From contig NZ_BJCL01000001.1 of the NCBI RefSeq assembly GCF_005403045.1, forward strand, positions 434,001 to 498,000: a DNA stretch of 64,000 nt, written 5' to 3'. The translations under genes and the position numbers were made by a program. Of the stretch, positions 18,363-28,213 are shown one piece after another (position 1 is the stretch's first letter; each line of letters opens with the position of its first letter). The DNA is from Pseudaquabacterium pictum (GTDB taxonomy: Bacteria; Pseudomonadota; Gammaproteobacteria; Burkholderiales; Burkholderiaceae_C). The notes below the pieces were generated by a model. The model searched no databases and was not told where the DNA came from. It was given only the letters and a program-made list of their open reading frames with translations.

Positions 18363-18767
18363 TCAGTCCGGGATGACGGCGGTGGCCTCGATCTCCACCT
18401 TGGCGCGGTCTTCGATCAGCGCCACCACCTGCACCGCGGTCATCGCGATGTCGAAGTGGCCGATCAGTTCCTTGAAGGCCTGGCCCACCGCGCGACCGGC
18501 GGCCAGGTACTCGCGCTTGTCGGTCACGTACCAGGTCATGCGGGTGATGTGCTGCGGCCGGCCGCCGGCCTCGGCCAGCACCGCCACGATGTGGGCCAGC
18601 GCCTGGCGGGCCTGGTCGGCAAAGTCGTCGCTCTGGAACTGGCCCTGGGCATCCCAGCCGATCATGCCGGCGATGAACACCTGGCGGCCGCGGGCCGACA
18701 CGCCATTGGCATAGCCTTTGGGACGGGGCCAGCCGGCGGGCAGCAGGGCTTGGTGGGGCTTGTCCAT
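18363..18767 (-). CDS. RidA-family protein of the aryl-CoA operon
   Basis: A 134-residue RidA/YjgF protein with [17 protein letters not shown], a middle helix [18 protein letters not shown] and the C-terminal [20 protein letters not shown] 18767 is preferred over the longer frame because it lies 14 bases after the enoyl-CoA hydratase stop. Similar proteins accompany aminobenzoyl-CoA and salicylyl-CoA gene sets, where removal of an imine/enamine (loss of the amino group as ammonia) would be a fitting job. The catalytic arginine seen in RidA imine deaminases is not obvious at the expected place ([10 protein letters not shown] holds one candidate), so the activity is uncertain. Confidence 0.85.
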   Translation of the reverse strand: MDKPHQALLPAGWPRPKGYANGVSARGRQVFIAGMIGWDAQGQFQSDDFADQARQALAHIVAVLAEAGGRPQHITRMTWYVTDKREYLAAGRAVGQAFKELIGHFDIAMTAVQVVALIEDRAKVEIEATAVIPD

Positions 18768-18781
18768 GGGGGCTCCGATGC

Positions 18782-19651
18782 TCAATCGCCTTGGAAGACC
18801 GGCTTCTGCTTGGCCACGAAGGCGTGGTACGCCCGGTGGAAGTCCTGCGTCAGCATGCACAGCGCCTGGGCCTGGGCCTCGGCCTCGATGGCCTGCTCGA
18901 TGGTCATCGCCCATTCCTGCTGCAGCATGGTCTTGGTGATGCCGTTGGCAAAGGTGGGCCCGGCCACCAGGTCGGCGGCCAGGGCCTGGGCATCGGCCAG
19001 CACCGCCTCGGGCGCGCAGAGGCGGTTGAAGAAGCCCCAGCGCTCGCCCTCCTCGCCGCCCAGGCTGCGGCCGGTGTACAGCAGCTCACTGGCCCGGCCC
19101 TGGCCGACGATGCGCGGCAGCATGGCGCAGGCGCCCATGTCGCAGCCGGCCAGGCCGACCTTGTTGAACAGGAAGGCCACCTTGGCCTTGGCCGTGCCCA
19201 GGCGCATGTCCGAGGCCATCGCGATGATGGCGCCGGCGCCGGCGCACACGCCGTCGATGGCGGCGATCACCGGCTGCGGGCAGCCACGCATGTGCTTGAC
19301 CAGGTCACCGGTCATGCGGGTGAAGGCCAGCAGCTCGGGCGCGGTCAGCCGGATCAGCGGGCCGATGATCTCGTGCACATCGCCGCCGGAGCAGAAGTTG
19401 CCACCGGCACCGGTGACCACCACCGCATGGACATCGTCGGCCAGGCGCAGGCTGTTGAACAGATCGCGCAGCTCGGCATAGGCGCTGAAGGTGAGCGGGT
19501 TCTTGCGCTCGGGCCGGTGCAGCGTGATGGTGCCCACGCCGCCCTGCACCTGCCACTGGAAGTGGGTGGCCTGGTAAGACGCCATGGGGCGGCGGTTGCC
19601 GGCCAGCAGGGCGGGATCGACGCGCGGGGTGTCGGTGGTGTTGTCGTTCAA
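18782..19651 (-). CDS. enoyl-CoA hydratase/isomerase-family protein
   Basis: A 289-residue crotonase-fold protein. Oxyanion-hole segments are [13 protein letters not shown] and [23 protein letters not shown], and [20 protein letters not shown] holds the position of the second catalytic residue. It would add water to, or open, an unsaturated CoA ester in the aromatic pathway. The start chosen is a TTG at 19651, because AGGAGA sits six bases upstream and the codon overlaps the MarR stop (TTGA). The internal ATG at 19585 has no ribosome site. Confidence 0.85.
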   Translation of the reverse strand: MNDNTTDTPRVDPALLAGNRRPMASYQATHFQWQVQGGVGTITLHRPERKNPLTFSAYAELRDLFNSLRLADDVHAVVVTGAGGNFCSGGDVHEIIGPLIRLTAPELLAFTRMTGDLVKHMRGCPQPVIAAIDGVCAGAGAIIAMASDMRLGTAKAKVAFLFNKVGLAGCDMGACAMLPRIVGQGRASELLYTGRSLGGEEGERWGFFNRLCAPEAVLADAQALAADLVAGPTFANGITKTMLQQEWAMTIEQAIEAEAQAQALCMLTQDFHRAYHAFVAKQKPVFQGD

Positions 19652-20184
19652 GCCTCGTCTCCTGTCAGTGTGTTCTGTTGCAAACGGGTGAGGTGCACGC
19701 GCAGCACGCCCAGCTGGGCATGCAGCTGCTGCACCGCCTTGGCATCGAGCCCTGCGAACAGCTCCAGCACCCACTGCTCGTGCTCGGCCGCCATGGCCTC
19801 GAAGCCGCTGCGGCCGGCGGGTGTCAACCGCACGATCCAGCTGCGGCGGTCGGTGGGGCTGTCGCTGCGCTCGACCAGGCCTTCGCGCTCCAGTTCGTCG
19901 GTCAGGCCGGTGACGTTGCCGCCGGTCACCATCAGCTGGCGCGACAGGTCCTTCATCTTCAGGCCGTCGGGCGCGCGGTGCAGCTGGGCCAGGTAGTCGA
20001 AGCGCGGCAGGCTGATGCCGAAGCGCTCACGCAGGCGGCGGCGGATCTCGGTCTCGATCTGGGTGCTGGTGGCCAGCAGGCGCAACCACAGCTTCAGCGC
20101 CGCATGGTCGCCGCCGGTGGCGCGGGCCTCGTGGCCGAGCTGGTCGGCCTGCTGCAGCGTGGCGCGGCTGGCGTCGTTCTTCAT
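19648..20184 (-). CDS. MarR-family regulator of the aryl-CoA operon
   Basis: A 178-residue winged-helix regulator. The MarR core reads [52 protein letters not shown], broken by the recognition helix [11 protein letters not shown], and the wing [17 protein letters not shown]. Its ATG overlaps the stop of the oxygenase-reductase gene. Autoregulation is suggested because it is encoded within the operon, and the promoter at 22587-22560 contains a 20-base perfect dyad of the size MarR dimers bind. CoA-ester inducers are usual for such regulators of aromatic degradation (family knowledge). Confidence 0.9.
   Translation of the reverse strand: MKNDASRATLQQADQLGHEARATGGDHAALKLWLRLLATSTQIETEIRRRLRERFGISLPRFDYLAQLHRAPDGLKMKDLSRQLMVTGGNVTGLTDELEREGLVERSDSPTDRRSWIVRLTPAGRSGFEAMAAEHEQWVLELFAGLDAKAVQQLHAQLGVLRVHLTRLQQNTLTGDEA
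19658..19663 (-). promoter_or_regulatory. ribosome binding site supporting a TTG start
   Basis: AGGAGA on the minus strand lies six bases before the TTG at 19651. It is the reason for choosing the rare start codon of the enoyl-CoA hydratase gene over the ATG 66 bases further in. Confidence 0.65.
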
Positions 20185-22520
20185 GATTCCACCTTGGCCG
20201 GTGCCTGGGCCGCGGCTGCGCGCGCAAAGCCCGCCTCCAGCTGCGATTTGCCGGAACGGTACGGCGCCGGCCAGGGCTGAGGCGTGTAACCGATGCGCGC
20301 GGCCTCGGTCAGCGTCCAGGCCGGGTTGGCCAGGTGCGGCCGGGCGATGGCGCAGAGATCGGCCCGGCCAGCGGCGATGATGCTGTTGACATGGTCGGCC
20401 TCGGAGATCGCCCCCACAGCGATCGTGGCGACGCCGGCCTCCTGGCGGATGCGGTCGGCAAACGGCACCTGGTACATGCGGCCGTAGCTGGGCTTCTGGT
20501 CGGCACTGACCTGGCCCGACGAGCAATCGACCATGTCGGCGCCGGCGACCTTGAAGGCGCGGGCCATGGCCACCGCATCGTCGGGCGTGGTGCCGCCGTC
20601 CACCCAATCGACCGCCGAGATGCGCACCGACATCGGCTTGTGCGCCGGCCAGGCAGCACGCACTGCGGCAAACACCTCCAGCGGGTAGCGCAGCCGGTTG
20701 GCCAGGCTGCCGCCATAGGCATCGTCGCGCCGGTTGGTCAGCGGCGACAGGAAGGCCGACAGCAGGTAGCCGTGGGCGCAGTGCAGTTCCAGCCAGTCGA
20801 AGCCGGCCGCGGCGGCGCGGCGGGTGGCGGCGACGAAGTCGTCACGCACCCGGTCCATGTCGGCGCGGGTCATCGCGCGCGGCACCTGCCCGTCCGGCAG
20901 GTACGGCACGGCCGAGGCCGACAGCAGCGGCCAGTTGCCTTCGGCCAGCGGCTGGTCGGCACCCGCGCCATCCCACGGGGCGTTGGTCGAGCCCTTGGGC
21001 CCGGCATGGCCGATCTGCATGCCGATGGCGGCATCGCTGTTCGCATGCACGAAGTCGACGATGCGCGCCCACGCCGCTCCTTGTTCGTCGGTCCACAGGC
21101 CCGGGCAGCCCGGGGTGATGCGGGCATCGGCCGATGTGCAGGTCATCTCGGCCATCACCAGGCCGGCGCCGCCCAGGGCGCGGGCACCCAGGTGCATCAG
21201 ATGCCAGTCGCCGGGGATGCCGTCCACCGCCTTGTACTGCGCCATCGGCGAGACGACGACGCGGTTCTTCAGCGTCAGCCCGCGCACGGTGTGGGGCGTG
21301 AACATCGGCGGCGGCGCCGGCCGGTCCGCGGGCACCTGCAGGCCGGCCTGCTGCGCAAACCAGCGCTCGAAGCCGCCCAGCCACTGCGCATCGCGCAGGC
21401 GCAGGTTCTCGTGGCTGATGCGCTGGCTGCGGGTGAGCATGCTGTACATGAACTGCGGGCCGGGCAGCTGGTCGCAGTAGCGCTCGCCGCAGACCTCGAA
21501 CCAGGCCATCGCGTTCCAGGCGGCGTTCTGCAGGCGCAGCACATCGACATTTCGCACCGCCTGGTAGCGCTGCAGCACCGCCGGCAGCGCAGCGGCGCCG
21601 TGGCCGGCGTCGTGCAGCAGGCCGGCCAGCTCGATCGCATCCTCGATCGCCAGCTTGGTGCCCGAGCCGATGGCGAAGTGTGCGGTGTGCACCGCATCGC
21701 CCATCAGCACCACCTGGCTGTGGCCGTTGTGCAGCGACCATTGCGCGCATGTGATGCGCTGGAAATTCAGCCAGGCCGAGCCGCGCAGGTGCCGCGCATT
21801 GCTCAGCAGCGGCGCGCCCTGCAGGTTGGCGGCGAACAGCCGCTCGCAGAAGGCGATGGATTCATCGGTGGTGGCCTTGTCCAGCCCGTGGGCCAGCCAG
21901 ACATGCTCGGGGCACTCGATGATGAAGGTGGAGGTCTGAGCGTCGAACTTGTAGACATGGGCCTGGAACCAGCCGTGTTCGGTCTTCTCGAACAGGAAGG
22001 TGAAGGCGTCGTACAGCCGCGGCGTGCCCAGCCAGATGTAGCGGTTGGGCCGGGTGACGATGTCGGGGCGGAAGACGGCGGCATGGGCCGTGCGCACGCG
22101 GCTGTTGATGCCGTCGCTGGCGATCACCAGGTCGGCATCGGGGTAGTCGGCGTCGGACGTGGCTTCGCACTCGAACACCAGTTCCACACCCAGCGCCTCG
22201 CAGCGCGCCTGCAGGATGTTCAGCAGCCGCTTGCGGCCGATGCCGACGAAGCCGTGGCCGCCCGAGCGGAACACCTCGCCCTTGAAGTGCAGCTCGATGT
22301 CGTCCCAGTGGTTGAAGGCCTGCTGGATCTCGGCGGCGCTGACCGGGTCGCAGCGGCGCATGTTGTCCATGGTGGCATCGGAGAACACCACGCCCCAGCC
22401 GAAGGTGTCGTAGGGCTTGTTGCGCTCGACCACGGTGATCTGGTGCGCCGGGTGGCGCAGCTTCATCAGCAGCCCGAAGTACAGGCCGGCGGGGCCGCCG
22501 CCGATGCAGACGATCTTCAT
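20181..22520 (-). CDS. two-domain flavoprotein: aminobenzoyl-CoA/salicylyl-CoA monooxygenase-reductase
   Basis: The 779-residue protein fuses two flavoenzymes. Residues 1 to about 400 are an aromatic monooxygenase with the FAD motif [16 protein letters not shown], a conserved [12 protein letters not shown] and the second FAD motif [13 protein letters not shown]. Residues from about 406 ([21 protein letters not shown]) to the end are an old-yellow-enzyme-type reductase with [18 protein letters not shown] and a C-terminal phosphate-binding region. This architecture is that of 2-aminobenzoyl-CoA monooxygenase/reductase of Azoarcus, also annotated as salicylyl-CoA 5-hydroxylase/oxidoreductase. 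It would hydroxylate and dearomatise the aryl-CoA made by the ligase of the same operon. Which ring substituent is used cannot be decided from sequence. Confidence 0.88.
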   Translation of the reverse strand: MKIVCIGGGPAGLYFGLLMKLRHPAHQITVVERNKPYDTFGWGVVFSDATMDNMRRCDPVSAAEIQQAFNHWDDIELHFKGEVFRSGGHGFVGIGRKRLLNILQARCEALGVELVFECEATSDADYPDADLVIASDGINSRVRTAHAAVFRPDIVTRPNRYIWLGTPRLYDAFTFLFEKTEHGWFQAHVYKFDAQTSTFIIECPEHVWLAHGLDKATTDESIAFCERLFAANLQGAPLLSNARHLRGSAWLNFQRITCAQWSLHNGHSQVVLMGDAVHTAHFAIGSGTKLAIEDAIELAGLLHDAGHGAAALPAVLQRYQAVRNVDVLRLQNAAWNAMAWFEVCGERYCDQLPGPQFMYSMLTRSQRISHENLRLRDAQWLGGFERWFAQQAGLQVPADRPAPPPMFTPHTVRGLTLKNRVVVSPMAQYKAVDGIPGDWHLMHLGARALGGAGLVMAEMTCTSADARITPGCPGLWTDEQGAAWARIVDFVHANSDAAIGMQIGHAGPKGSTNAPWDGAGADQPLAEGNWPLLSASAVPYLPDGQVPRAMTRADMDRVRDDFVAATRRAAAAGFDWLELHCAHGYLLSAFLSPLTNRRDDAYGGSLANRLRYPLEVFAAVRAAWPAHKPMSVRISAVDWVDGGTTPDDAVAMARAFKVAGADMVDCSSGQVSADQKPSYGRMYQVPFADRIRQEAGVATIAVGAISEADHVNSIIAAGRADLCAIARPHLANPAWTLTEAARIGYTPQPWPAPYRSGKSQLEAGFARAAAAQAPAKVES

Positions 22521-22559
22521 GGGGTGCCGGCCTGGGCCGTGAGTCGATCAGATCTGAAT

Positions 22560-22587
22560 AGTTTAGACATCAAGCACTTGATGTCAA
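22560..22587 (-). promoter_or_regulatory. promoter of the aryl-CoA operon
   Basis: On the minus strand TTGACA (22587-22582) and TAAACT (22565-22560) are separated by 16 bases, close to a sigma-70 consensus and about 40 bases before the ATG at 22520. The spacer is filled by a perfect palindrome (separate entry), so repressor and polymerase would compete. Confidence 0.65.
22566..22585. promoter_or_regulatory. MarR-type operator palindrome
   Basis: GACATCAAG-CA-CTTGATGTC is a perfect 9-base inverted repeat with a two-base centre. It lies exactly between the -35 and -10 elements of the operon that encodes the MarR protein at 19648-20184. The divergent MOSC gene starts 88 bases away and might share control. 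Confidence 0.7.
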
Positions 22588-22673
22588 GGCGGGCCGGCCA
22601 TGGGTCGGCGGCTCGGCTGGCGCCTTGGCAGCAAAATGCCGCGGCAGGCACGTGCAAACCGGATCGCATCGAC

Positions 22674-23135
22674 ATGACCATCACCCACATCTTCATCCGC
22701 CCGCCCGCAGGCGGCCCGCTGCAGGCCCTGACGCAGGCCGACGTGGTGGCCGGCAGCGGCATTGAAGGCGACCGCTACTTCGGCCGGCAGGACGAACCCG
22801 GTCAAAACCTCACCCTGGTGGAGGCCGAGGTGATCGAGGCCTTTGCACAGGCCCACCAGCGCCCGCTGGACATGGCCATCACCGGGCGCAACCTGGTGAC
22901 ACGCGGTGTGCAACTGAACGCCCTGGTGGGCCAGGAATTCACCATCGGCGGCCTGCGCTGCCGCGGCGTGGAATTGTGCGAGCCCTGCCTGGGCCTGGGC
23001 GATGCGCTGCAGGGCCCCGACCTGACGCCAGCGCAGGTGGTGCGCTGGTGGGCACACCGCGGCGGCCTGCGCGCCGACGTGCTGGTGGGCGGCGCCCTGG
23101 CCGTGGGCGCACCGGTGCTGGCGGTGCATGGCTGA
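22674..23135 (+). CDS. MOSC-domain protein
   Basis: A 153-residue single-domain MOSC protein (molybdenum cofactor sulfurase C-terminal fold). GSGIEGDRYFGR and the cysteine-bearing GVELCEPCLGLGD are family marks, and ITGRNLVTRGVQLNALVGQEF covers the core strands. MOSC proteins bind or transfer sulfur or metal-cofactor groups; the small YiiM/YuaD-type proteins handle hydroxylated purines or related reductions. ATG 22674 is the first start after the shared promoter region. The last eight bases overlap the next gene. Confidence 0.82.
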   Translation: MTITHIFIRPPAGGPLQALTQADVVAGSGIEGDRYFGRQDEPGQNLTLVEAEVIEAFAQAHQRPLDMAITGRNLVTRGVQLNALVGQEFTIGGLRCRGVELCEPCLGLGDALQGPDLTPAQVVRWWAHRGGLRADVLVGGALAVGAPVLAVHG

Positions 23136-23937
23136 GCCGGCCGTGCGCCGCGGCTGGCAGGCGCTGCTGGCAGCGGCCTGCCAGGTGGTGATGGCCAGCG
23201 CTGCCGCCGCGCAGGACACCGATGCGCTGGTGATCCACCAACCCGGCACCCTGCCGCTGGTGCTGACCGTGCCGCACGACGGCGACCAGCCGGTCGGCTT
23301 CACGCCAGTGCGGCGCCAGGGCACGGCGGTGCGCGACATCGGCACCCGGCCGGTCGCCGAGCAGGTGGCCGACCTCCTGGCGCAGCAGCTGGGCCAGCGG
23401 CCCTGCGTGGTGATCGCCCGCTTCAGCCGGCGCTTCATCGATGCCAACCGCAGCGAGGCCGAGGCCCTGGAGAGCGACAGCGCCCTGCCCGCCTACCGCG
23501 CCTACCATGCGGCGGTGGCCGGCTGCGTGGCCCAGGCGCGGGCGCAGCACCCGCAGGGCGCACTGCTGGTGGATGTGCACGGCCAGGGGCAGGAGCCCAC
23601 GGTGCTGTTCCGCGGAACCCGCGCCGGGCTGACCACGCGGGCGCTGCTGCAACGCCTGGGCCCCACCGCGCTGCAGGGCCCCGACAGCCTGATCGGCCGG
23701 CTGGCCGCCAGGGGCTACGCCGTGCACCCGCCCATCGGCAGCGACAACCTGCGCGAAGACCCGCGCTTTGCCGGCGGGTACACCGTGGCCACCTACGGCA
23801 GCCACCAGCCCGACGGCATCGACGCCATCCAGCTCGAACTGGGGCGCGAGCAGCGCCAGAACCCGCAGCTGCCGAAAGACCTGGCCGACGCGCTGGCAAC
23901 CGTCCTGCGCCAGCAGGGGTATCTGGCCGGGCGCTAA
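23128..23937 (+). CDS. exported N-formylglutamate amidohydrolase-like protein
   Basis: A 269-residue protein with an N-terminal signal (RRGWQALLAAACQVVMASAAAAQD), then elements of the N-formylglutamate amidohydrolase (HutG2) fold: LTVPHDGDQP, RFSRRFIDANRSEAEAL and LLVDVHGQGQEP, which together place the zinc ligands. Cytoplasmic HutG acts in histidine breakdown, but the signal peptide and the lack of other hut genes make that role doubtful here. A periplasmic amidohydrolase of unknown substrate is the safer reading. It overlaps the MOSC gene by eight bases. Confidence 0.78.
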   Translation: MAEPAVRRGWQALLAAACQVVMASAAAAQDTDALVIHQPGTLPLVLTVPHDGDQPVGFTPVRRQGTAVRDIGTRPVAEQVADLLAQQLGQRPCVVIARFSRRFIDANRSEAEALESDSALPAYRAYHAAVAGCVAQARAQHPQGALLVDVHGQGQEPTVLFRGTRAGLTTRALLQRLGPTALQGPDSLIGRLAARGYAVHPPIGSDNLREDPRFAGGYTVATYGSHQPDGIDAIQLELGREQRQNPQLPKDLADALATVLRQQGYLAGR

Positions 23938-23950
23938 GCTTCGTGCCAGC

Positions 23951-24424
23951 ATGTTCAAGCTCGACGATGTGAAGGCCGCGCTGCTGCGCTGGCGCGCCGC
24001 GCGCCGGCGCGAGGCTGCGACCCCGCCCGATGAAGCCGGCCGCAGCGAGGCCCGGCTGCAGGTGCAGGTGCTGGCCCGCCGCCGCGGGGGTGCCGGGCCG
24101 TCGCCGCGGCAGGTGGACGACGAGATCGCCCGCCAGATCGCCGAGGCCGAGAAGCGCGGCGACCTGCGCGGCGCCGAGGGCTACGGCAAGCCGCTGACCG
24201 AGGACGACGGCTGGCAGCAGACGCCCGACGAGGTGCGCATGCCGTTCAAGATGCTCAAGAGCGCCGGCATCGTGCCGCACGAGGTGGAGCTGATCCGCGA
24301 ACGGGCGGCGCTGCGCCAGCGCCTGGCCGCCGCCACCACCGAGGCCGAGACCCGCGCCGCGCAGCAGGCGCTGGCGCAGGTGGAGCTGACACTGGCGCTG
24401 CGGATGGAATCGCTGCGCCGCTGA
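23951..24424 (+). CDS. DUF1992 (DnaJ-C28 conserved region) protein
   Basis: The 157-residue protein carries the DUF1992 core: VDDEIARQIAEAEKRGDLRGAEGYGKPL, DEVRMPFKMLKSAGIVPHEVEL and then a charged helix with many alanines. This is the conserved region of eukaryotic DNAJC28 and of bacterial YhdN-like proteins; the function is unknown. The start at ATG 23951 is chosen because translation before it is low-complexity. It is 13 bases after the amidohydrolase gene, same strand. Confidence 0.8.
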   Translation: MFKLDDVKAALLRWRAARRREAATPPDEAGRSEARLQVQVLARRRGGAGPSPRQVDDEIARQIAEAEKRGDLRGAEGYGKPLTEDDGWQQTPDEVRMPFKMLKSAGIVPHEVELIRERAALRQRLAAATTEAETRAAQQALAQVELTLALRMESLRR

Positions 24425-24432
24425 CCGGGGCC

Positions 24433-26481
24433 TCAGCCCTTCTTGGCCACCAGCGTCAGGATGTCGTAGCTGGCCACCAGTTCACCGCGCTGGTTGCGCA
24501 CTTCCACGTCCCAGGCCACCACGCCCTGGCCCTGGCCCTTGGCATCCTTCTTCGCCTTGTCGATCTTGCGCTTGCAGGTCAGCCGCGCCTGGATGGTGTC
24601 GCCGATCAGCACCGGCTTGACGAAGCGCAGCGTGTCCAGCCCGTAGTTGGCGAGCACCGGCCCCGGCGCCGGCGACACGAACAGCCCGGCCGCCGCCGAC
24701 AGCACGAAGTAGCCGTGGGCGATGCGCGCGCCGAAGGGGCTGGCCTTGGCCGCCTCCTCGTCGAAGTGCATGTAGAAGTAGTCGCCCGAGATGCCGCCAA
24801 AGTTGACCAGATCGGCCTCACCGACGGTGCGGCGGTGGGTCAGCAGGCTCTCGCCGATCTGCAGCTCCTCGAAGTGGCGGCGGAACGGATGCACGCCGGT
24901 GTCGAGGGGCGGCGCGCCGCGCACGAACTCGCCGGTCACCGCCGTCAGCATCGCCGGCGAGCCCTGCACCGCGGCGCGCTGCAGGTAGTGGGTGACGGCG
25001 CGCAGGCCGCCCAGCTCTTCACCACCGCCGGCCCGGCCGGGGCCGCCGTGCTTCAGCAGCGGCAGCGGCGATCCGTGGCCGGTGGATTCGGGCGCGGCCT
25101 GGGCATCCAGGATGTGCAGCCGGCCATGCAGCATCGCCAGCTGCGGGATGGCGCGGGCGGCCACCTGCGGATCACGGGTGACCAGGCTGGCCACCAGGCT
25201 GCCCTGGCCCTTGGCCGCCAGGGCGATGGCTTCATCGAGGCCTTCATAGGCCATCAGCGTGCTGACCGGGCCGAAAGCCTCGATCTCATGCACGGCGTGG
25301 TTGTGCATCGGGTCGTTGCACAGCAGCAGCGTGGGCGCGAAGAAGGCGCCATGCGCGGTGCCGGCGCCCAGCGGCACGGCGCCCTCGCCGCCGCACACCA
25401 GCTCGGCGTTGTGGTTGTGGCGCAGCTGGGCCACGCAGGCGTTCACATCGGCCAGTTGGGCATGGCTGGCCAGGGCGCCCATGGTGACGCCCTCCACCGC
25501 CGGGTCACCCACCACCACCTTGGCCAGGCGGGCGCGCAGCGCCTGCGCCACCGCATCCAGGTGCTGCCGCGGCACGATGGCGCGGCGGATGGCGGTGCAC
25601 TTCTGGCCGGCCTTGACCGTCATCTCGCGTGCCACTTCCTTGACGAACAACGCGAACTCGGCCGTGTCGGGTGTGCACTCGGGCGCCAGGATGGCGCAGT
25701 TCAAGGAATCGGCCTCGGCATTGAACGGAATGCTGTGGCGCACGATGTTCGGGTGCACCCGCAGCAGGGCCGCGGTGTCGGCGCTGCCGGTGAAGGTGAC
25801 CACGTCCTGGCCGTTCAGCTGGTCGAGCAAGTCACCAGTGCTGCCGATCACCAGCTGCAGCGCGCCCTCGGGCACCAGGCCCGACGACAGCAGCAGGCGC
25901 ACCGCGGCTTCGGTCAGGTAGCTGGTGGCGGTGGCCGGCTTGGCGATGCAGGGCATGCCGGCCAGGAAGCTGGGCGCAAACTTCTCCAGCAGCCCCCACA
26001 CCGGGAAGTTGAAGGCATTGATGTGCACCGCCACGCCGCCGCGCGGCACCAGGATGTGGGTCCCGGCGAACTGGTTGGTCTTGCCCAGCGCCAGGGCCGG
26101 GCCTTCATGCACCAGGTTGCCCGACGGCAGCTCGTTGGCGCCCACGCCGGCATAGGCGAACAGCGTGCCGCTGCCACCCTCGATGTCGATCCAGCTGTCG
26201 GCGCGGGTGGCACCGGTGTGGGCCGAGACGGCGTAGAGCTGTTCCTTGTGCTCGTTGAGGAACTTGGCCATGGCCTTCAGCCGCTCGGCCCGCTGCTGGA
26301 AGTCGAGCGCCAGCAGGTTGGGCAGGCCCACGTGGCGGGCGTGGTGCACGGCCTCGGCGAAGTCGATGGCCTCGGCATGGGTGTGGGCCACCGTCTGGCC
26401 GTTGATGGCGCTGCGCAGCGCGGTGGCGGCATGGCTGCCGATCCAGCGGCCGGCGATGTGGCTTTGCAGGGTGTGGCTCAT
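24433..26481 (-). CDS. paaZ: PaaZ, oxepin-CoA hydrolase/3-oxo-5,6-dehydrosuberyl-CoA semialdehyde dehydrogenase
   Basis: This 682-residue bifunctional enzyme opens the oxepin-CoA ring and oxidises the resulting aldehyde with NADP+. Residues 1 to about 520 form the aldehyde dehydrogenase with E256 (PFNAEADSLN) and nucleophile C295 (AGQKCTAIRRA), the same residue numbers as in E. coli PaaZ. Residues from about 540 to the end form the MaoC-like (R)-hydratase with DLVNFGGISGDYFYMHFDEE and GARIAHGYFVLS. It is the last gene of the paa operon; its ATG overlaps the stop of the TetR gene. Confidence 0.95.
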   Translation of the reverse strand: MSHTLQSHIAGRWIGSHAATALRSAINGQTVAHTHAEAIDFAEAVHHARHVGLPNLLALDFQQRAERLKAMAKFLNEHKEQLYAVSAHTGATRADSWIDIEGGSGTLFAYAGVGANELPSGNLVHEGPALALGKTNQFAGTHILVPRGGVAVHINAFNFPVWGLLEKFAPSFLAGMPCIAKPATATSYLTEAAVRLLLSSGLVPEGALQLVIGSTGDLLDQLNGQDVVTFTGSADTAALLRVHPNIVRHSIPFNAEADSLNCAILAPECTPDTAEFALFVKEVAREMTVKAGQKCTAIRRAIVPRQHLDAVAQALRARLAKVVVGDPAVEGVTMGALASHAQLADVNACVAQLRHNHNAELVCGGEGAVPLGAGTAHGAFFAPTLLLCNDPMHNHAVHEIEAFGPVSTLMAYEGLDEAIALAAKGQGSLVASLVTRDPQVAARAIPQLAMLHGRLHILDAQAAPESTGHGSPLPLLKHGGPGRAGGGEELGGLRAVTHYLQRAAVQGSPAMLTAVTGEFVRGAPPLDTGVHPFRRHFEELQIGESLLTHRRTVGEADLVNFGGISGDYFYMHFDEEAAKASPFGARIAHGYFVLSAAAGLFVSPAPGPVLANYGLDTLRFVKPVLIGDTIQARLTCKRKIDKAKKDAKGQGQGVVAWDVEVRNQRGELVASYDILTLVAKKG

Positions 26482-27128
26482 CGTGGGGTCACCTCGGCAG
26501 TGGGGTTGGAGGGTGGAATCGCAGGCACATGGCCAGCCGCCAGGGCTGGCAGCCCGCCGAGAAACAGGTTGGCCACCATCGGGGCCAGCGCATCATGGTC
26601 CAGTTCTCCGCCGGGCCGCACCCAGGTGAACATCCAGTTGATCATGCCGAACAGCAGCATGGTGACCGGCTTGGCCAGCGCGGCTTGCGCCAGCCCGGGC
26701 TGCAGCGCGCCCACCGCCTCGGCAAAGCCGGCCACCACCGCCCGCTCCATGCCCAGCACACGTTGGCGGTCATCGTCCTGCAGAAAGCGCACATCCTCGG
26801 TCAGCACCCGGTGGGCGTTCTGGGCATCGGCGTATTCGGCCACGATGCGGTGGATCAGCAGGCGCAGCCGGGCCTCGGGCGCCAGGCCCTGGGCCGCCAC
26901 GTCGTCCACCAGCGCCTTCAGCCGGGTGACATGGCCTTCGGCGATGGCGACCAGCATCGCGTCCTTGTCGCGGTAGTAGTGGTACAGCGTGGCCTTGCTC
27001 AGGCCGCAGGCCTCGGCCACCTGGTTCATCGACGTGGCCGGGTAGCCGTGGCGGGCGAACAGCGCCGCCGCCTGCTGCAGGATGGCCTCCCGCTGGGCGT
27101 CGTAGCCGGAGGCGCGGCCCCTTGCCAT
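26478..27128 (-). CDS. paaR: TetR-family regulator of the paa operon (PaaR)
   Basis: A 216-residue TetR regulator with the DNA-binding helix-turn-helix FARHGYPATSMNQVAEACGL followed by SKATLYHYYRDKDAML. The longest frame begins upstream, but ATG 27128 overlaps the paaE stop (TGATG) and gives the family start. In Burkholderiales PaaR is a TetR repressor released by phenylacetyl-CoA; its presence inside the operon implies autoregulation through the dyad at 32748-32763. Confidence 0.85.
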   Translation of the reverse strand: MARGRASGYDAQREAILQQAAALFARHGYPATSMNQVAEACGLSKATLYHYYRDKDAMLVAIAEGHVTRLKALVDDVAAQGLAPEARLRLLIHRIVAEYADAQNAHRVLTEDVRFLQDDDRQRVLGMERAVVAGFAEAVGALQPGLAQAALAKPVTMLLFGMINWMFTWVRPGGELDHDALAPMVANLFLGGLPALAAGHVPAIPPSNPTAEVTPR

Positions 27129-28213
27129 CAGCGGTCGTCGAAGGAGAGAACCACCCGCTCGGTCAGCGGATGCGCCTGGCAGCACAGCACGAAGCCGGCC
27201 GCCACCTCGGCCTTGTCGAGCGCGAAGTTGCGCTCCATGCGCACCTCGCCTTCCACCACCTTGGCGCGGCAGGTGCCGCAGACGCCGCTGGTGCAGGAGA
27301 ACGGCACCTCCAGCCCGGCGGCGGCGGCCGCATCCAGGATGCTGGGCTGCTGTTTGCGGAAGGTGATCTCGCGGCGCAGACCGTCGCGCAGGATGACGAT
27401 GCGGGCTTCCTCGGCATCGCCGGGCAAGGCCTCATGGACAACGGCGCCCACCGCGGCGCCCGCCTGCGGCGCCACGCCGAAGCGTTCGATGTGCACCCGG
27501 TCTTCCGGCACGCCGGCGGCCAGCAGCGCGGCCTCGGCCTCGTCGTTCATCTGGAATGGGCCGCAGATGTAGGCATGGGCGATGCCGTCGGCCGGCACCA
27601 CGCTGCGCAGGAACTCGCCGAGCTTGTCGCGGTTCATCAGGCCCATGTTCAGCGGCGAATCGGTGGGCTCGTCGCTGAACACATGGTGCAGCACCAGGCG
27701 CTGCATGTGCCTGTTCTTGAGGTCTTCCAGCTCCTCCTTGAACATGGTGCTCTGCAGGCTGCGGTTGCCATAGACCAGGGTGAAGCGCGACAGCGGCTCG
27801 CGCTGCAGCACGGTTTTCATGATCGACAGGATCGGCGTGATGCCGCTGCCCCCGGCGATGCCGACGTGGTGCCTGCGGGCGGCCGGATCCAGCGGCACGA
27901 AGAACCGGCCCTGCGGCGCCATCACCTGCAAGGTGTCACCGGGCTGCAGCGTGCTGTTGATCCAGTTGCTGAACACCCCGCCGCGCACCTTGCGCACGCC
28001 CACCCGCAGCTCGCCATCGTCCACGCCGGCGCAGATGCTGTAGCTGCGGCGCAGGTCCTGGCCATCGATGGTGTGGCGCAGCGTCAGGTACTGGCCCTGG
28101 GTGAAGCCGAAGGTGGCGCGCAGGTCGGCCGGCACCTCGAAGCTGACGATCACCGCCTCGGCGGTGTCGGGCTCGATGCGGCGCACCGTCAGGGGGTGGA
28201 AGAGCGTGCTCAT
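27128..28213 (-). CDS. paaE: PaaE, reductase subunit of phenylacetyl-CoA epoxidase
   Basis: The 361-residue flavoprotein passes electrons from NADPH to the PaaAC oxygenase. The N-terminal FAD domain has RRSYSICAGVDDGELRVGVRK, the nucleotide domain begins GIAGGSGITPILSIMK, and the C-terminal plant-type ferredoxin holds the 2Fe-2S ligands in CTSGVCGTC plus the later cysteine in FVLCCQAHP. ATG 28213 overlaps the paaD stop. Confidence 0.95.
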   Translation of the reverse strand: MSTLFHPLTVRRIEPDTAEAVIVSFEVPADLRATFGFTQGQYLTLRHTIDGQDLRRSYSICAGVDDGELRVGVRKVRGGVFSNWINSTLQPGDTLQVMAPQGRFFVPLDPAARRHHVGIAGGSGITPILSIMKTVLQREPLSRFTLVYGNRSLQSTMFKEELEDLKNRHMQRLVLHHVFSDEPTDSPLNMGLMNRDKLGEFLRSVVPADGIAHAYICGPFQMNDEAEAALLAAGVPEDRVHIERFGVAPQAGAAVGAVVHEALPGDAEEARIVILRDGLRREITFRKQQPSILDAAAAAGLEVPFSCTSGVCGTCRAKVVEGEVRMERNFALDKAEVAAGFVLCCQAHPLTERVVLSFDDR

